From: Maribellus sp. YY47
Lineage (GTDB): Bacteria; Bacteroidota; Bacteroidia; Bacteroidales; Prolixibacteraceae
Direction of reading: 5' to 3'
DNA: 64,000 bases
Assembly: GCF_023111095.1 (NCBI RefSeq)
Contig: NZ_JALGYW010000008.1
Span: 159,372-223,371, forward strand
Below are positions 11,732 through 20,241 of the stretch, piece by piece. Every line of letters starts with the position of its first letter. Within the stretch, counting starts at the first letter, position 1. A program made the position numbers and the translations under genes. Under the pieces are notes generated by a model that worked only from the letters and a program-made list of their open reading frames with translations, was not told the origin of the DNA and did not search any database.

Positions 11732-11981
11732 AAAAGTAGGAAGTTAAAAGTAGAACTCCGGCAGAGCTCAATATGAATAACCCCGTGCTTCAGCGCGGGG
11801 ATAATGAACGACAACGGAAAACGGCGCATCGGGAAACCGGTTTGAAAATGAAATGTAGTTTGCGCCGATATGATGAGTCATAGAAAAAAGAGACGTTCTA
11901 AATTATTTTGGGGTGAAAGAAACGTACCCCCTGATTTTTCAAATAAATTGAAAAATCTTGTCCCCCTTTTTTGGAGGACAA
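11732..11981 (+). repeat. Intergenic repeats and dyads between kdgK and kdgA
   Basis: The 315-base gap holds several structured elements and no gene. At 11732-11759 there are four degenerate heptamers (AAAAGTA, GGAAGTT, AAAAGTA, GAACTCC). At 11781-11800 a GC-rich hairpin (CCCCGTGC / GCGCGGGG, TTCA loop) could slow or end transcription. At 11933-11957 there is a perfect 10-bp-arm dyad (GATTTTTCAA / TTGAAAAATC, 5-base loop). At 11958-11981 an imperfect dyad with TTGTCC / GGACAA ends lies about 60 bases before kdgA. The last two may be operators or leader structures. No clear -7 box was found, only the weak TACCTTGC at 11986-11993. Confidence 0.5.
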
Positions 11982-12039
11982 ACGTTACCTTGCAACGGAG
12001 CAGTTGAATGGAAAGATATAATTGAATCAAGTATAAAAG

Positions 12040-12711
12040 ATGGCAAGATTTTCAAGAATAGATGTAGCGTTAACAATGAAAGAAACAGGAATGGTTCCTG
12101 TTTTCTATCACAAAGACGTTGAAGTTTGTAAACAAGTAGTAAAAGCATGTTACGCTGGAGGAGTTCGTTTATTCGAATTCACGAATCGCGGAGATTTTGC
12201 CACGCTTGTTTTTGCCGAACTCAACAAATGGGCGATTCAGGAATGCCCCGATATGATCATGGGAGTTGGCTCGATAGTGGATGAAGCAACGGCTGCCATG
12301 TACATTGCCCTGGGGACCAATTTTGTGGTAGCGCCGCTGATTGACGAGGGAACAGCAAAAGTTTGTAACAAACGGAAAATAGCCTGGAGTCCCGGTTGTG
12401 GTTCAGTTACTGAAATTGGCCGTGCGCATGAACTGGGTGCCGAAGTGGTGAAGATTTTTCCCGGATCACAAGTGGGAGGACCAAGCTTCGTAAAAGCGGT
12501 GAAAGGACCTATGCCATGGGCTAGCATTATGCCAACAGGCGGCGTTTCTCCCGACGAAGAAAACCTGAAAAAATGGTTCGATGCGGGAGTTACTTGTGTG
12601 GGCATGGGCTCACAATTGTTCCCGAAAGAAGTTTTGGCCGAAGGAAATTATGCCTACATTACGGACAAATGTGCCGAAGCACTACAGATTATTCAACGGC
12701 TAAAATCATAG
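12040..12711 (+). CDS. kdgA: 2-keto-3-deoxy-6-phosphogluconate aldolase
   Basis: A 223-residue class I aldolase that splits KDPG into pyruvate and glyceraldehyde-3-phosphate, the last step of the uronate pathway. The Schiff-base lysine is Lys138 in EVVKIFPGSQVGG. The catalytic glutamate lies in RLFEFTNR (Glu46). The phosphate-binding segment IMPTGGVSPDEENL and the GVGSIVDEATA segment match the KDPG/KHG aldolase family. Length is normal. It follows kdgK after a structured gap and precedes the TRAP transporter genes by 40 bp. Confidence 0.92.
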   Translation: MARFSRIDVALTMKETGMVPVFYHKDVEVCKQVVKACYAGGVRLFEFTNRGDFATLVFAELNKWAIQECPDMIMGVGSIVDEATAAMYIALGTNFVVAPLIDEGTAKVCNKRKIAWSPGCGSVTEIGRAHELGAEVVKIFPGSQVGGPSFVKAVKGPMPWASIMPTGGVSPDEENLKKWFDAGVTCVGMGSQLFPKEVLAEGNYAYITDKCAEALQIIQRLKS

Positions 12712-12751
12712 TTACATAAGCTGATTGTAAAATCGGTCAAACCTAAAACCA

Positions 12752-13738
12752 ATGAAAATGAAACCTTTTAAAATATTTCTGGCTATACTTTTTCTCGGAA
12801 TGGTCATGGGGTGCAGTAATGCCGGTCACCATAAAGTGTTAAAACTGGCACACGGTCTCGATCCCACGCATCCGGTTCATAAAGGAATGGTGTTTATGGC
12901 GCAGCGTTTGGCCGAAAAATCAAAGGGCGAACTTACCATAGATATTTATCCCAGCGGACAGCTTGGTTCAGAACAGCAATGTGTGGAACTGCTGCAAATC
13001 GGCAGTTTGGCCATCACTAAAGTTTCTGCTGCAGTAATGGAAAGTTTCACCCCAAAGTTTAAAGTACTTGGGTTACCCTATATTTTCCGGTCAAAAGAGC
13101 ATTCCTTTAATGTTTTTGACGGCGAAATTGGGAAGGAACTCTTGCTGGGTACCCAGGAATACTGGATTCGCGGACTGTGTTTTTACGATGCCGGATTTCG
13201 TAGTTTTTATACCATCGACAAACCGATTAATACCCCGGAAGATTTGAACGGGATGAAAATTAGGGTGATGAAAAGCCAGAGTGCCATGGAAATGGTAAAA
13301 GCACTGGGAGGTTCGCCAACGCCGATCTCGTGGGGAGAATTGTATACGGCACTTCAGAGCGGAGTGGTGGACGGCGCCGAAAATAATCCGCCAAGTCTTT
13401 ATACATCACATCATTACGAGGTTTGTAAAGAATATTCGCTCGATGAGCATACCTGTGTTCCCGATGTGTTGATCATCAGTACAAAAGTGTGGAACAGCCT
13501 TACCGAACAGGAACAAAAATGGTTACAGGAAGCTGCTGATGAATCGGTGCCGGTTGAACGGAAATACTGGGCCGAATCGGTGGAAGAATCGCTGAGAGTA
13601 GTTCAGGAAGCAGGTGTAAAAATCAATTATCCGGATAAAAAGTTGTTTGCTGATAAGGTAAAAGGGCTTTTGGATAAATATAAAAAAGATGAAGTTCTGG
13701 GAGATCTGATTAGGAGAATTGAGGCTGTTGAAGACTAA
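12752..13738 (+). CDS. dctP: TRAP transporter substrate-binding lipoprotein
   Basis: A 328-residue DctP-type solute receptor. A lipobox ends at the Cys of LGMVMGCSNA (about residue 21), so the receptor is probably membrane-anchored rather than free. The family segments KLAHGLDPTHPVHKG, IDIYPSGQLGSEQQCVELLQIG and DGAENNPPSLYTSHHYEVCK are present, together with a MKIRVMKS stretch carrying the conserved Arg that binds the substrate carboxylate. It is encoded 40 bp after kdgA and just ahead of the membrane subunits, so the ligand is most likely a uronic acid. Ligand identity is inferred from context. Confidence 0.9.
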   Translation: MKMKPFKIFLAILFLGMVMGCSNAGHHKVLKLAHGLDPTHPVHKGMVFMAQRLAEKSKGELTIDIYPSGQLGSEQQCVELLQIGSLAITKVSAAVMESFTPKFKVLGLPYIFRSKEHSFNVFDGEIGKELLLGTQEYWIRGLCFYDAGFRSFYTIDKPINTPEDLNGMKIRVMKSQSAMEMVKALGGSPTPISWGELYTALQSGVVDGAENNPPSLYTSHHYEVCKEYSLDEHTCVPDVLIISTKVWNSLTEQEQKWLQEAADESVPVERKYWAESVEESLRVVQEAGVKINYPDKKLFADKVKGLLDKYKKDEVLGDLIRRIEAVED

Positions 13739-13759
13739 CCTTTAAACGAATACTAAACG

Positions 13760-14224
13760 ATGAGACAAAAAATTGACAAGATTATAGAAATAGTTCTGGT
13801 GGCGCTGATGAGCATCCTGGTCATCGACGTATTGTGGCAGGTGTTCAGTCGCTATGTTCTTTCCGAACCCAGTTCATTTACCGATGAGCTGGCGGGTTTC
13901 CTTCTGATTTGGGTGGGGTTATTAGGCGCTGCATATGTAGCCGGAAAAAACGAACACCTGGCCATCGATTTAATGCTTCAGAAAATGAAGGGCGTAAAAC
14001 AGCGCCGGCTGCAAATCATCATCAACAGCATCGTTGGGCTTTTTGCTCTTTTTGTGATGGTGATCGGAGGCGCCTGGCTGGTGTATACCCGTTTTTATCT
14101 TGGTGTTAATTCTGCTGCTCTGGCTTTACCCCTCGGATACGTTTATCTCGTGGTACCCGTCAGCGGACTGCTCATCATTTACTATTCAATCGATAATTCA
14201 CTAAACCTAAATATTGAAGACTAA
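13760..14224 (+). CDS. dctQ: TRAP transporter small membrane subunit
   Basis: A 154-residue integral membrane protein with four predicted helices, the usual DctQ topology. It shows the conserved pattern ELAGFLLIWVGLLGAAYVAGKNEHLAIDL, where Glu and His residues follow helix 2. The stop codon overlaps the ATG of the large subunit (TAATG), which suggests translational coupling. It works with DctP and DctM as a sodium-coupled importer. Confidence 0.9.
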   Translation: MRQKIDKIIEIVLVALMSILVIDVLWQVFSRYVLSEPSSFTDELAGFLLIWVGLLGAAYVAGKNEHLAIDLMLQKMKGVKQRRLQIIINSIVGLFALFVMVIGGAWLVYTRFYLGVNSAALALPLGYVYLVVPVSGLLIIYYSIDNSLNLNIED

Positions 14225-15687
14225 TGGAATTTCTAGGCGTAATTGTACTGGTAGTAAGTTTTATATTCTTATTGGTAATAGGTGTTCCAATAGCCTTTAG
14301 TATTGGTATTTCCGGTATTCTCACCATGTTGGTGACCATCATGCCATTGCCGGCAGCCACCACATTTGCGCAGCGAATGGCAACCGGGCTGGATAGTTTT
14401 GCACTGTTGGCTATACCCTTTTTTATATTGGCCGGGAACATCATGAACAAAGGAGGAATAGCGATCCGGCTGATTAATTTTGCCCGGGTTATTGTGGGGC
14501 GCTGGCCCGCCGGTTTGGCATTTGTGAACGTATTTGCCAACATGTTGTTTGGTGCCATTTCGGGTTCTGCTGCAGCTTCTGCTTCAGCTATCGGAAGCAT
14601 AATGATGCCGGAGTTAAACAAAGAAGGTTACGACAAAAACTTTAGTGCGGCAGTGAACATCACATCCGCGACGACAGGACTTTCGATTCCCCCAAGTAAT
14701 ATTCTGATCGTTTATTCGCTGGCAAGTGGCGGAGTTTCCATTACTGCACTTTTCCTGGCGGGATATGCGCCCGGGATTTTAACCGGGCTCGGAATTATGG
14801 GGATGGCTTTGGCCATGTTTTCCTATAAACATTTCGGAGTGAAAGGAATGGTTCGGAATGTCTCCAAGTTTTTGGCCGTTCTGGTGGCATTGATCCTTGT
14901 TGTTGTCGGAATATATAAAGTAAAGTCACTGGTCTCGCCGGGAGCGGCAACAGCTATTTACGGAGGGCTTGCAGCCATTTTTGTAGCCGGATTTGGCTAT
15001 TACGCCATCAAACACAAACAAGGGGCAAAAAATGCATTGAAAACGTTTCTTGATGCCCTGCCCAGTTTAATGATGTTGGTAATTGTGATCGGCGGTATTG
15101 TTGCGGGATTCTTTACCGCAACCGAAGCTTCGGCAGTGGCTGTTTTATACGCACTGGTACTGGCTTTTATTTACCGCGAATTAACCTGGAAACATTTGCC
15201 CGATGTCATTCTCCGTTCTGTGAAAACCACAGCCTTTGTGTTGTTGCTGGTGGCTACCTGTATTGGCTTGTCGTGGATTATGGCTTACGAAAATATTCCG
15301 CAAAATGTGAGTGAAGCCTTGCTGGCTTTGAGCGACAATAAATTTGTGATACTGTTGATCATCAACCTGATTCTTCTGTTTGTAGGGATATTTATGGATA
15401 TGACTCCTGCCGTACTGATTTTCACACCGATCTTTCTGCCAATTGTGACTAATCTGGGACTCGACCCTATTCACTTTGGAATTATCATGGTGCTGAATTT
15501 AAGCGTTGGTTTGGGAACACCGCCCGTGGGCTCCCTGTTGTTTATCGGTTGCAGTGTCAGCGATGTAAAAATAGAAACCGTGGTCAAGCCCTTGTTGCCG
15601 ATGTTTGCGGTTATGATCGTTGTTTTGCTGCTGGTTACTTATGTTCCTGAAATTTCACTTTGGCTGCCTAAGAGCCTTGGTTTCTGA
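14224..15687 (+). CDS. dctM: TRAP transporter large membrane subunit
   Basis: A 487-residue DctM permease. Family segments include GVPIAFSIGISG, ALLAIPFFILAGNIMNKGG, NMLFGAISGSAAASASAIGS and, late, LNLSVGLGTPPVGSLLFIGC. It exceeds the usual ~425-430 residues because about 60 residues around 205-270 add two hydrophobic stretches (FLAVLVALILVVVGIYKV and AATAIYGGLAAIFVAGFGYY) before the second half. It overlaps dctQ by one base. A terminator follows at 15725-15766. The putative substrate is a uronate. Confidence 0.9.
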   Translation: MEFLGVIVLVVSFIFLLVIGVPIAFSIGISGILTMLVTIMPLPAATTFAQRMATGLDSFALLAIPFFILAGNIMNKGGIAIRLINFARVIVGRWPAGLAFVNVFANMLFGAISGSAAASASAIGSIMMPELNKEGYDKNFSAAVNITSATTGLSIPPSNILIVYSLASGGVSITALFLAGYAPGILTGLGIMGMALAMFSYKHFGVKGMVRNVSKFLAVLVALILVVVGIYKVKSLVSPGAATAIYGGLAAIFVAGFGYYAIKHKQGAKNALKTFLDALPSLMMLVIVIGGIVAGFFTATEASAVAVLYALVLAFIYRELTWKHLPDVILRSVKTTAFVLLLVATCIGLSWIMAYENIPQNVSEALLALSDNKFVILLIINLILLFVGIFMDMTPAVLIFTPIFLPIVTNLGLDPIHFGIIMVLNLSVGLGTPPVGSLLFIGCSVSDVKIETVVKPLLPMFAVMIVVLLLVTYVPEISLWLPKSLGF

Positions 15688-15724
15688 CGGGAAGATTAAA
15701 CTGAATCATATTTTCAAAAAGTAT

Positions 15725-15766
15725 AAAATGGATGGCTTCACGCTGCGTGGGGTCGTCCATTTTTTA
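15725..15766 (+). terminator. Intrinsic terminator after the uronate/TRAP operon
   Basis: AAAATGGA pairs with TCCATTTT (15725-15732 with 15756-15763), enclosing a second CACG/CGTG stem, and a T-run follows. It lies 38 bases after the dctM stop and closes the operon. The A-run on the left could also serve antisense transcription. Confidence 0.75.
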
Positions 15767-15858
15767 TGTCAGCGATAAAAACCCTTGCGTTATCGAAAAA
15801 AATGGCAGAATGGTTTTCTGCTTTCTACCTTTGAGTCAAAATCAAAAACAAAAGCGTC

Positions 15859-16491
15859 ATGAAAAAGAAAGTATATATTTTAACCGCGTTGATCACTCTT
15901 TTGCTTTCCGGTTGTGTGGTGTTTTCGTTTTATCCGCTTTATACCGAAAAAGATCTTTTCCCAAATGACATTTTAACGGGCGAGTGGTTTGAAAACGACG
16001 ACCAGGTAGTGAAATTCAACGAGGGCGAAGACGTTTGGAATTTTGTACATCCTCACGTTGATAAGGAAATGACAGAACTCGACAGTTGCAGCTACTTTTT
16101 AACCTTGTATTCGGAAGAGAATGGAGAAGAAGTTTCATCCACTTTCCTTGTTCATATCGTAAAACTGGCAGGGCAATATTTTCTCGATTTTTATTTAAAA
16201 GAATATCCCAATGATGGTGAATTCAGACTTTCAACTTTTCATGTTATTCCGGTTCATACTATAGCCAAATTAGAAGTGGAAAAAGACGTATTAAAGATTC
16301 GCTGGTTTAATCCCGACTGGCTGGAAAAATTGATCCGCGAAAATAAAATCAGGATTCATCATGAGGCAAACGATGAGTTTATTTTGCTCACCGCCAAACC
16401 GCAGGAACTTCAGAAATTTGTAACAAAATATGTAAATTCGGAGGAGGCTTTCGAAGACGGCCTGGAAGTGATTCTGCATCGAAAGAACTAA
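15859..16491 (+). CDS. Hypothetical lipoprotein upstream of the LytS kinase
   Basis: A 210-residue protein with a lipobox (LLLSGCVVF, Cys at about residue 20) and no domain I can name. The mature part is mainly polar with the stretches SFYPLYTEKDLFPNDI and LTGEWFENDDQVVKF. It ends one base before the start of the LytS-type kinase and is probably co-transcribed with the two-component genes. That could point to a role in envelope sensing, but this is only context. Confidence 0.75.
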   Translation: MKKKVYILTALITLLLSGCVVFSFYPLYTEKDLFPNDILTGEWFENDDQVVKFNEGEDVWNFVHPHVDKEMTELDSCSYFLTLYSEENGEEVSSTFLVHIVKLAGQYFLDFYLKEYPNDGEFRLSTFHVIPVHTIAKLEVEKDVLKIRWFNPDWLEKLIRENKIRIHHEANDEFILLTAKPQELQKFVTKYVNSEEAFEDGLEVILHRKN

Positions 16492-16492
16492 C

Positions 16493-17527
16493 ATGTGGCG
16501 TAACATCAAAACATATTCTGAGCAGCTGATTCGGAACAGATTTTTACAGCACCTGTTTTTCTGGTGCCTGTCGTTTCTGGTTTTAACAAACGTGCTGAAA
16601 GTTTCAGCCGAAATAAAAACAATCGACCTGATTTATGCGGCCATTTTTCATATCCCGATCGTGGCGGTGGTATACATTAACCTGCGCGTGTTGTTTCCTT
16701 TCTTTCTCGAAAAAGGCAAGTACCTTTTATATTTCTTGTTGATTTTGTCGCTGATCGCCCTGGGCTCCGGCTTTTACCTGATGCTTTTTAATAAGTGGAT
16801 CGATTACTTTTTTGAAGGGTATTATTTTATTGCCTTTTACGGTTTCTGGGACATCTCGCTGTATTTTGCGGTTTATTTGGTGGCGACCAGTTTGCTTCGC
16901 CTGGCACGTGGCTGGTTTCGCTTGCAGGAAATAGAAACGGAGCGAAATAAAGCCGAACTGAAGGCGCTTCGTTCGCAGATCAATCCGCATTTTCTTTTTA
17001 ATTCGTTGAACAGTATTTACAGTCTGGCGCGCAAAAACTCAAAAGAAGTCCCCGATAAAATTGTGCAGTTGAGCGATTTACTTCGCCATGTTATTTACGA
17101 TTCGGAACGCGATTTCATTCCGCTCGAAAAAGAAATCGATATGATCCGGAATTACATCACACTCCAAAACCTGCGCACCGACGATCAGCATAAAATTTCG
17201 TTAAAGGTGAACGGAGAGTTAAAGGAAAAGATGATTGCCCCGATGATCATCCTTCCGTTTGTTGAAAATAGTTTTAAACACGGATTAAAAGGCGGGTCGG
17301 ATAATGCGTTCGTGAATATTTTTTTAACGATTTCGGATCATCAGTTAATTCTGGAGGTGGTTAACAGCAAAGGGAAATCAGCCGATAATGTGGATCTTCA
17401 GTACCAGGGTATTGGAATCGACAATGTTCGGAAAAGGCTGGAGATGCTTTATCCGGGGAAGCATAACTTGAATATTACGGAAGACGAACAAACTTTTAAT
17501 GTAGATTTACGAATCGAAATCAACTGA
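16493..17527 (+). CDS. LytS/YehU-type sensor histidine kinase
   Basis: A 344-residue membrane kinase. Four hydrophobic segments occupy about residues 15-135. A short coiled stretch follows (LQEIETERNKAELKALRSQ), then the His_kinase motif QINPHFLFNSLNSI with the phosphorylated His, and a minimal ATPase domain (LPFVENSFKHGLKGG, GIGIDNVRKRLEMLYPG). It has no extracellular sensor domain. The response regulator starts 3 bases after its stop, so they form a pair. The signal is unknown; this subfamily is very common in Bacteroidota. Confidence 0.92.
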   Translation: MWRNIKTYSEQLIRNRFLQHLFFWCLSFLVLTNVLKVSAEIKTIDLIYAAIFHIPIVAVVYINLRVLFPFFLEKGKYLLYFLLILSLIALGSGFYLMLFNKWIDYFFEGYYFIAFYGFWDISLYFAVYLVATSLLRLARGWFRLQEIETERNKAELKALRSQINPHFLFNSLNSIYSLARKNSKEVPDKIVQLSDLLRHVIYDSERDFIPLEKEIDMIRNYITLQNLRTDDQHKISLKVNGELKEKMIAPMIILPFVENSFKHGLKGGSDNAFVNIFLTISDHQLILEVVNSKGKSADNVDLQYQGIGIDNVRKRLEMLYPGKHNLNITEDEQTFNVDLRIEIN

Positions 17528-17530
17528 GGT

Positions 17531-18217
17531 ATGCAACTAAATTGTTTGATTATTGATGATGAGCCTTTGTCGCAGGATGTGTTGACCGACTTTGCGAATT
17601 TGTGTCCCGAGCTGAATCTGATCGGTGTCTGCAAAGATGCACTGGAAGCGGGGCAGGCGCTTTCAGAACAAAAAGTAGATCTGCTTTTTCTCGATATCAA
17701 CATGCCCAAACTCAGTGGAATCAACTTTGTAAAAAGTTTGAAAGAAACGCCTCTTTTTATTTTAGTTACGGCTTATCCCGAATATGCTTTGGAGGGTTTT
17801 GAAATCGATGCCGTTGACTACCTCTTAAAACCGGTGGCTTTTGAACGGTTCAGAATGGCGGTTAACCGTGCGGTGGAAAGGTATTCTTCGAGTCGGGATA
17901 ACAACCTGCCAACGCACATCATGCTGCGGGCTGATAGAAAGGATTACCGGATTGAACTCAACGATATTCTTTACCTCGAAGCGCAGGGCGATTATGTGCG
18001 CTTTGTAACCGGAAAACAAAATCTTACGGTTCACGGAACGCTTAAGGAATTTATTGAAGAACTTCCGGCTGCTGGTTTCGAACGGATTCATAAGTCGTAT
18101 GTAATCGCGCTAAAGAAGGTGGAATACCTGGAAGGGAACATGGTAAAACTGGGAGAATTTAAATTGCCGGTAAGTCTTCATTTTCGCGAAAATCTGATGG
18201 CTAAACTAAAATCATAG
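17531..18217 (+). CDS. LytTR-family response regulator
   Basis: A 228-residue regulator. The receiver domain (residues 1-120) carries the acidic pair in IIDDEPLS, the phosphoacceptor Asp in LLFLDINMPKLSG and the conserved Lys in DYLLKP. The C-terminal LytTR DNA-binding domain (about 130-228) shows DILYLEAQGDYVRF and FERIHKSYVIALKKVEYLEG. It is partnered with the LytS-type kinase directly upstream. The downstream ABC exporter is on the same strand 230 bp away and could be a target, though no direct repeats typical of LytTR sites were identified. Confidence 0.92.
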   Translation: MQLNCLIIDDEPLSQDVLTDFANLCPELNLIGVCKDALEAGQALSEQKVDLLFLDINMPKLSGINFVKSLKETPLFILVTAYPEYALEGFEIDAVDYLLKPVAFERFRMAVNRAVERYSSSRDNNLPTHIMLRADRKDYRIELNDILYLEAQGDYVRFVTGKQNLTVHGTLKEFIEELPAAGFERIHKSYVIALKKVEYLEGNMVKLGEFKLPVSLHFRENLMAKLKS

Positions 18218-18447
18218 CCATTTTTTCTTTTGAGACGAAAATTGCTCTCTTATTAACCAAAACTTATGCGGTTCACCCTGAACATTTCTTTTTGACATTG
18301 GTTTTATTTGCTGAACGTAAAACAGGGTGCTCGCAGGGTAATCAATTTTAAGAAAGCTAAAATTCGGGGATGGGATGAACTCCTTTTAAACATTTCGCCC
18401 CCTTTATGCTGGTTTTTAGTTTTCTTTGCAAAGCAGGCAAAAAATTC

Positions 18448-20217
18448 ATGGCACAAAAAAATACAGGCAAAAAATCGAAAGGCGGCGGCAGGATGGGAAT
18501 GTTCAAAATCCTTAAGCCTTACAGGAAACTGATCGTTTTACTCATTGTTTTTACATTGATCGGAAATGCTGCCAACCTGGTGATTCCAACGATCATCTCT
18601 CACGGTATAGATTCATTTTCTGCCGGAAATTATGTGTTGAATACCATCCTGATCCAGTTTATTATTGCGGTCGCTATTATTTTTCTGTTTTCAGTATTGC
18701 AAACGGTGGTACAAACTTTTGCATCCGAAAAAGTGGGCTTCGATCTTCGGAAACAACTTTCCGACAAAATATCGAAACAGAGTTATGCCTTTGTATTAGA
18801 GGCCAATCCATCGAAACTGCTCACAAACCTCACTTCCGATATCGATGCGGTAAAAATGTTTGTTTCTCACGGCGTTTCGTCCATCGTTTCCTCGTTGTTT
18901 ATGATTGTCGGTACTTCGGTATTTCTATTGATCATTAACTGGAAACTTGGCTTACTGGTGTTGTTGCTCATTCCATCGGTTGGCGTTAGTTTTTACGTGA
19001 TCCTGAAAAAATTGCGGGTGCAATTTAAACGAAGTCGCGAAGTGGTCGACTGGCTCAATAAAGTCATCAACGAGAGTATTCTGGGGGCGGCAATTGTGCG
19101 TGTCATTAATTCGCAGCAAACCGAATACCAGAAGTTTATGAAAGCCAGTGCCGAAGCCCGCGATGTGGGGATTTCCATTGTTACGCTATTTGCAACGCTG
19201 ATGCCGCTGATTACCTTTTTTGGGAACCTGGCGACCTTGTCGATTCTCGTGCTGGGTGGTCATTTTGTTATTTCAGGAAACCTTACGCTCGGGAATTTTG
19301 CCGCGTTTAACAGTTATGTCACCATTCTGATTTTCCCGATTATCGTTATTGGTTTTATCAGTAATATGATTGCGCAGGCTTCGGCTTCCTACCAACGGAT
19401 TGAATCGGTACTGGAGGCCAAAGAAACGGCGGATACCGGAACCATAGAAAGAAAATTGGAAGGCGAAATTGAACTGCAAAATATTTCGGTTTTCTACGAC
19501 GATAAACCCGCTTTGAAAAAGGTTTCTTTTAAAGTGAAAGCAGGTTCACGAACAGCAATCATCGGTCCGACAGCAGCAGGGAAAACACAACTTCTGTATT
19601 TGCTGACCAGCCTGATAAAACCGAACGAAGGACAAATTCTGTTTGATGAAACGAATGTGAAGGATTACAACAAAGAGACTTTTCATAACCAGATTGGATT
19701 TGTTTTTCAGGATAGTGTGATGTTCAATATGAGCCTGCGGGAAAACATTGCATTTAGTGACACGGTAACCGACGAATCGTTGCGCAAAGCGCTAGAAACA
19801 GCCGAACTCAAAGATTTTATTGAAACTCTGCCGGGCGGTTTGGATACCATGGTTTCGGAGCGGGGAACAAGTCTTTCCGGAGGTCAGAAACAGCGGATTA
19901 TGCTGGCGCGTGCGCTGGCCCTCGATCCAAAAATTTTATTGCTCGATGATTTTACTGCACGTGTCGATTCGCAGACCGAACAACGAATACTAAACAACGT
20001 ACGCCGGAATTATCCCGATTTGACGTTGATTTCAGTAACACAAAAGATAAGTCCCGTGCGCGATTTCGACCAGATTATTTTGCTGATGGAAGGCGAAGTG
20101 GTCGCTTCAGGCCGACACGAAACACTGCGTGCGACTTCACCGGAATACGTTCAGATTTACGAGTCGCAGAAAAGCACGAGCCATTACGAAATGAGCCATG
20201 ATACTGCGGCCGGTTAA
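18448..20217 (+). CDS. ABC exporter half-transporter with degenerate ATPase site (subunit 1)
   Basis: A membrane domain of six helices (about 20-320) is fused to an ATPase domain. The start is set at ATG 18448 (589 residues, MAQKNTGK), which leaves a basic N-terminus; an upstream in-frame start at 18406 is less likely. The Walker A is GPTAAGKTQ and the signature is canonical (LSGGQKQR). The Walker B ends LLLDDFTARVD, with Asp in place of the catalytic Glu, and the switch histidine is Gln (SVTQKIS). These are the known features of the non-catalytic subunit of heterodimeric exporters such as TM287/288 and BmrCD. The partner follows after 24 bp. Confidence 0.92.
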   Translation: MAQKNTGKKSKGGGRMGMFKILKPYRKLIVLLIVFTLIGNAANLVIPTIISHGIDSFSAGNYVLNTILIQFIIAVAIIFLFSVLQTVVQTFASEKVGFDLRKQLSDKISKQSYAFVLEANPSKLLTNLTSDIDAVKMFVSHGVSSIVSSLFMIVGTSVFLLIINWKLGLLVLLLIPSVGVSFYVILKKLRVQFKRSREVVDWLNKVINESILGAAIVRVINSQQTEYQKFMKASAEARDVGISIVTLFATLMPLITFFGNLATLSILVLGGHFVISGNLTLGNFAAFNSYVTILIFPIIVIGFISNMIAQASASYQRIESVLEAKETADTGTIERKLEGEIELQNISVFYDDKPALKKVSFKVKAGSRTAIIGPTAAGKTQLLYLLTSLIKPNEGQILFDETNVKDYNKETFHNQIGFVFQDSVMFNMSLRENIAFSDTVTDESLRKALETAELKDFIETLPGGLDTMVSERGTSLSGGQKQRIMLARALALDPKILLLDDFTARVDSQTEQRILNNVRRNYPDLTLISVTQKISPVRDFDQIILLMEGEVVASGRHETLRATSPEYVQIYESQKSTSHYEMSHDTAAG

Positions 20218-20241
20218 CAACTTCAACTTAGTTAATGTAAA

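Noticed and set aside
15732..15968. A 78-codon plus-strand frame before the lipoprotein gene at 15859
   Set aside because: It starts in the dctM terminator and overlaps the lipoprotein gene in another frame, with no protein-like character.
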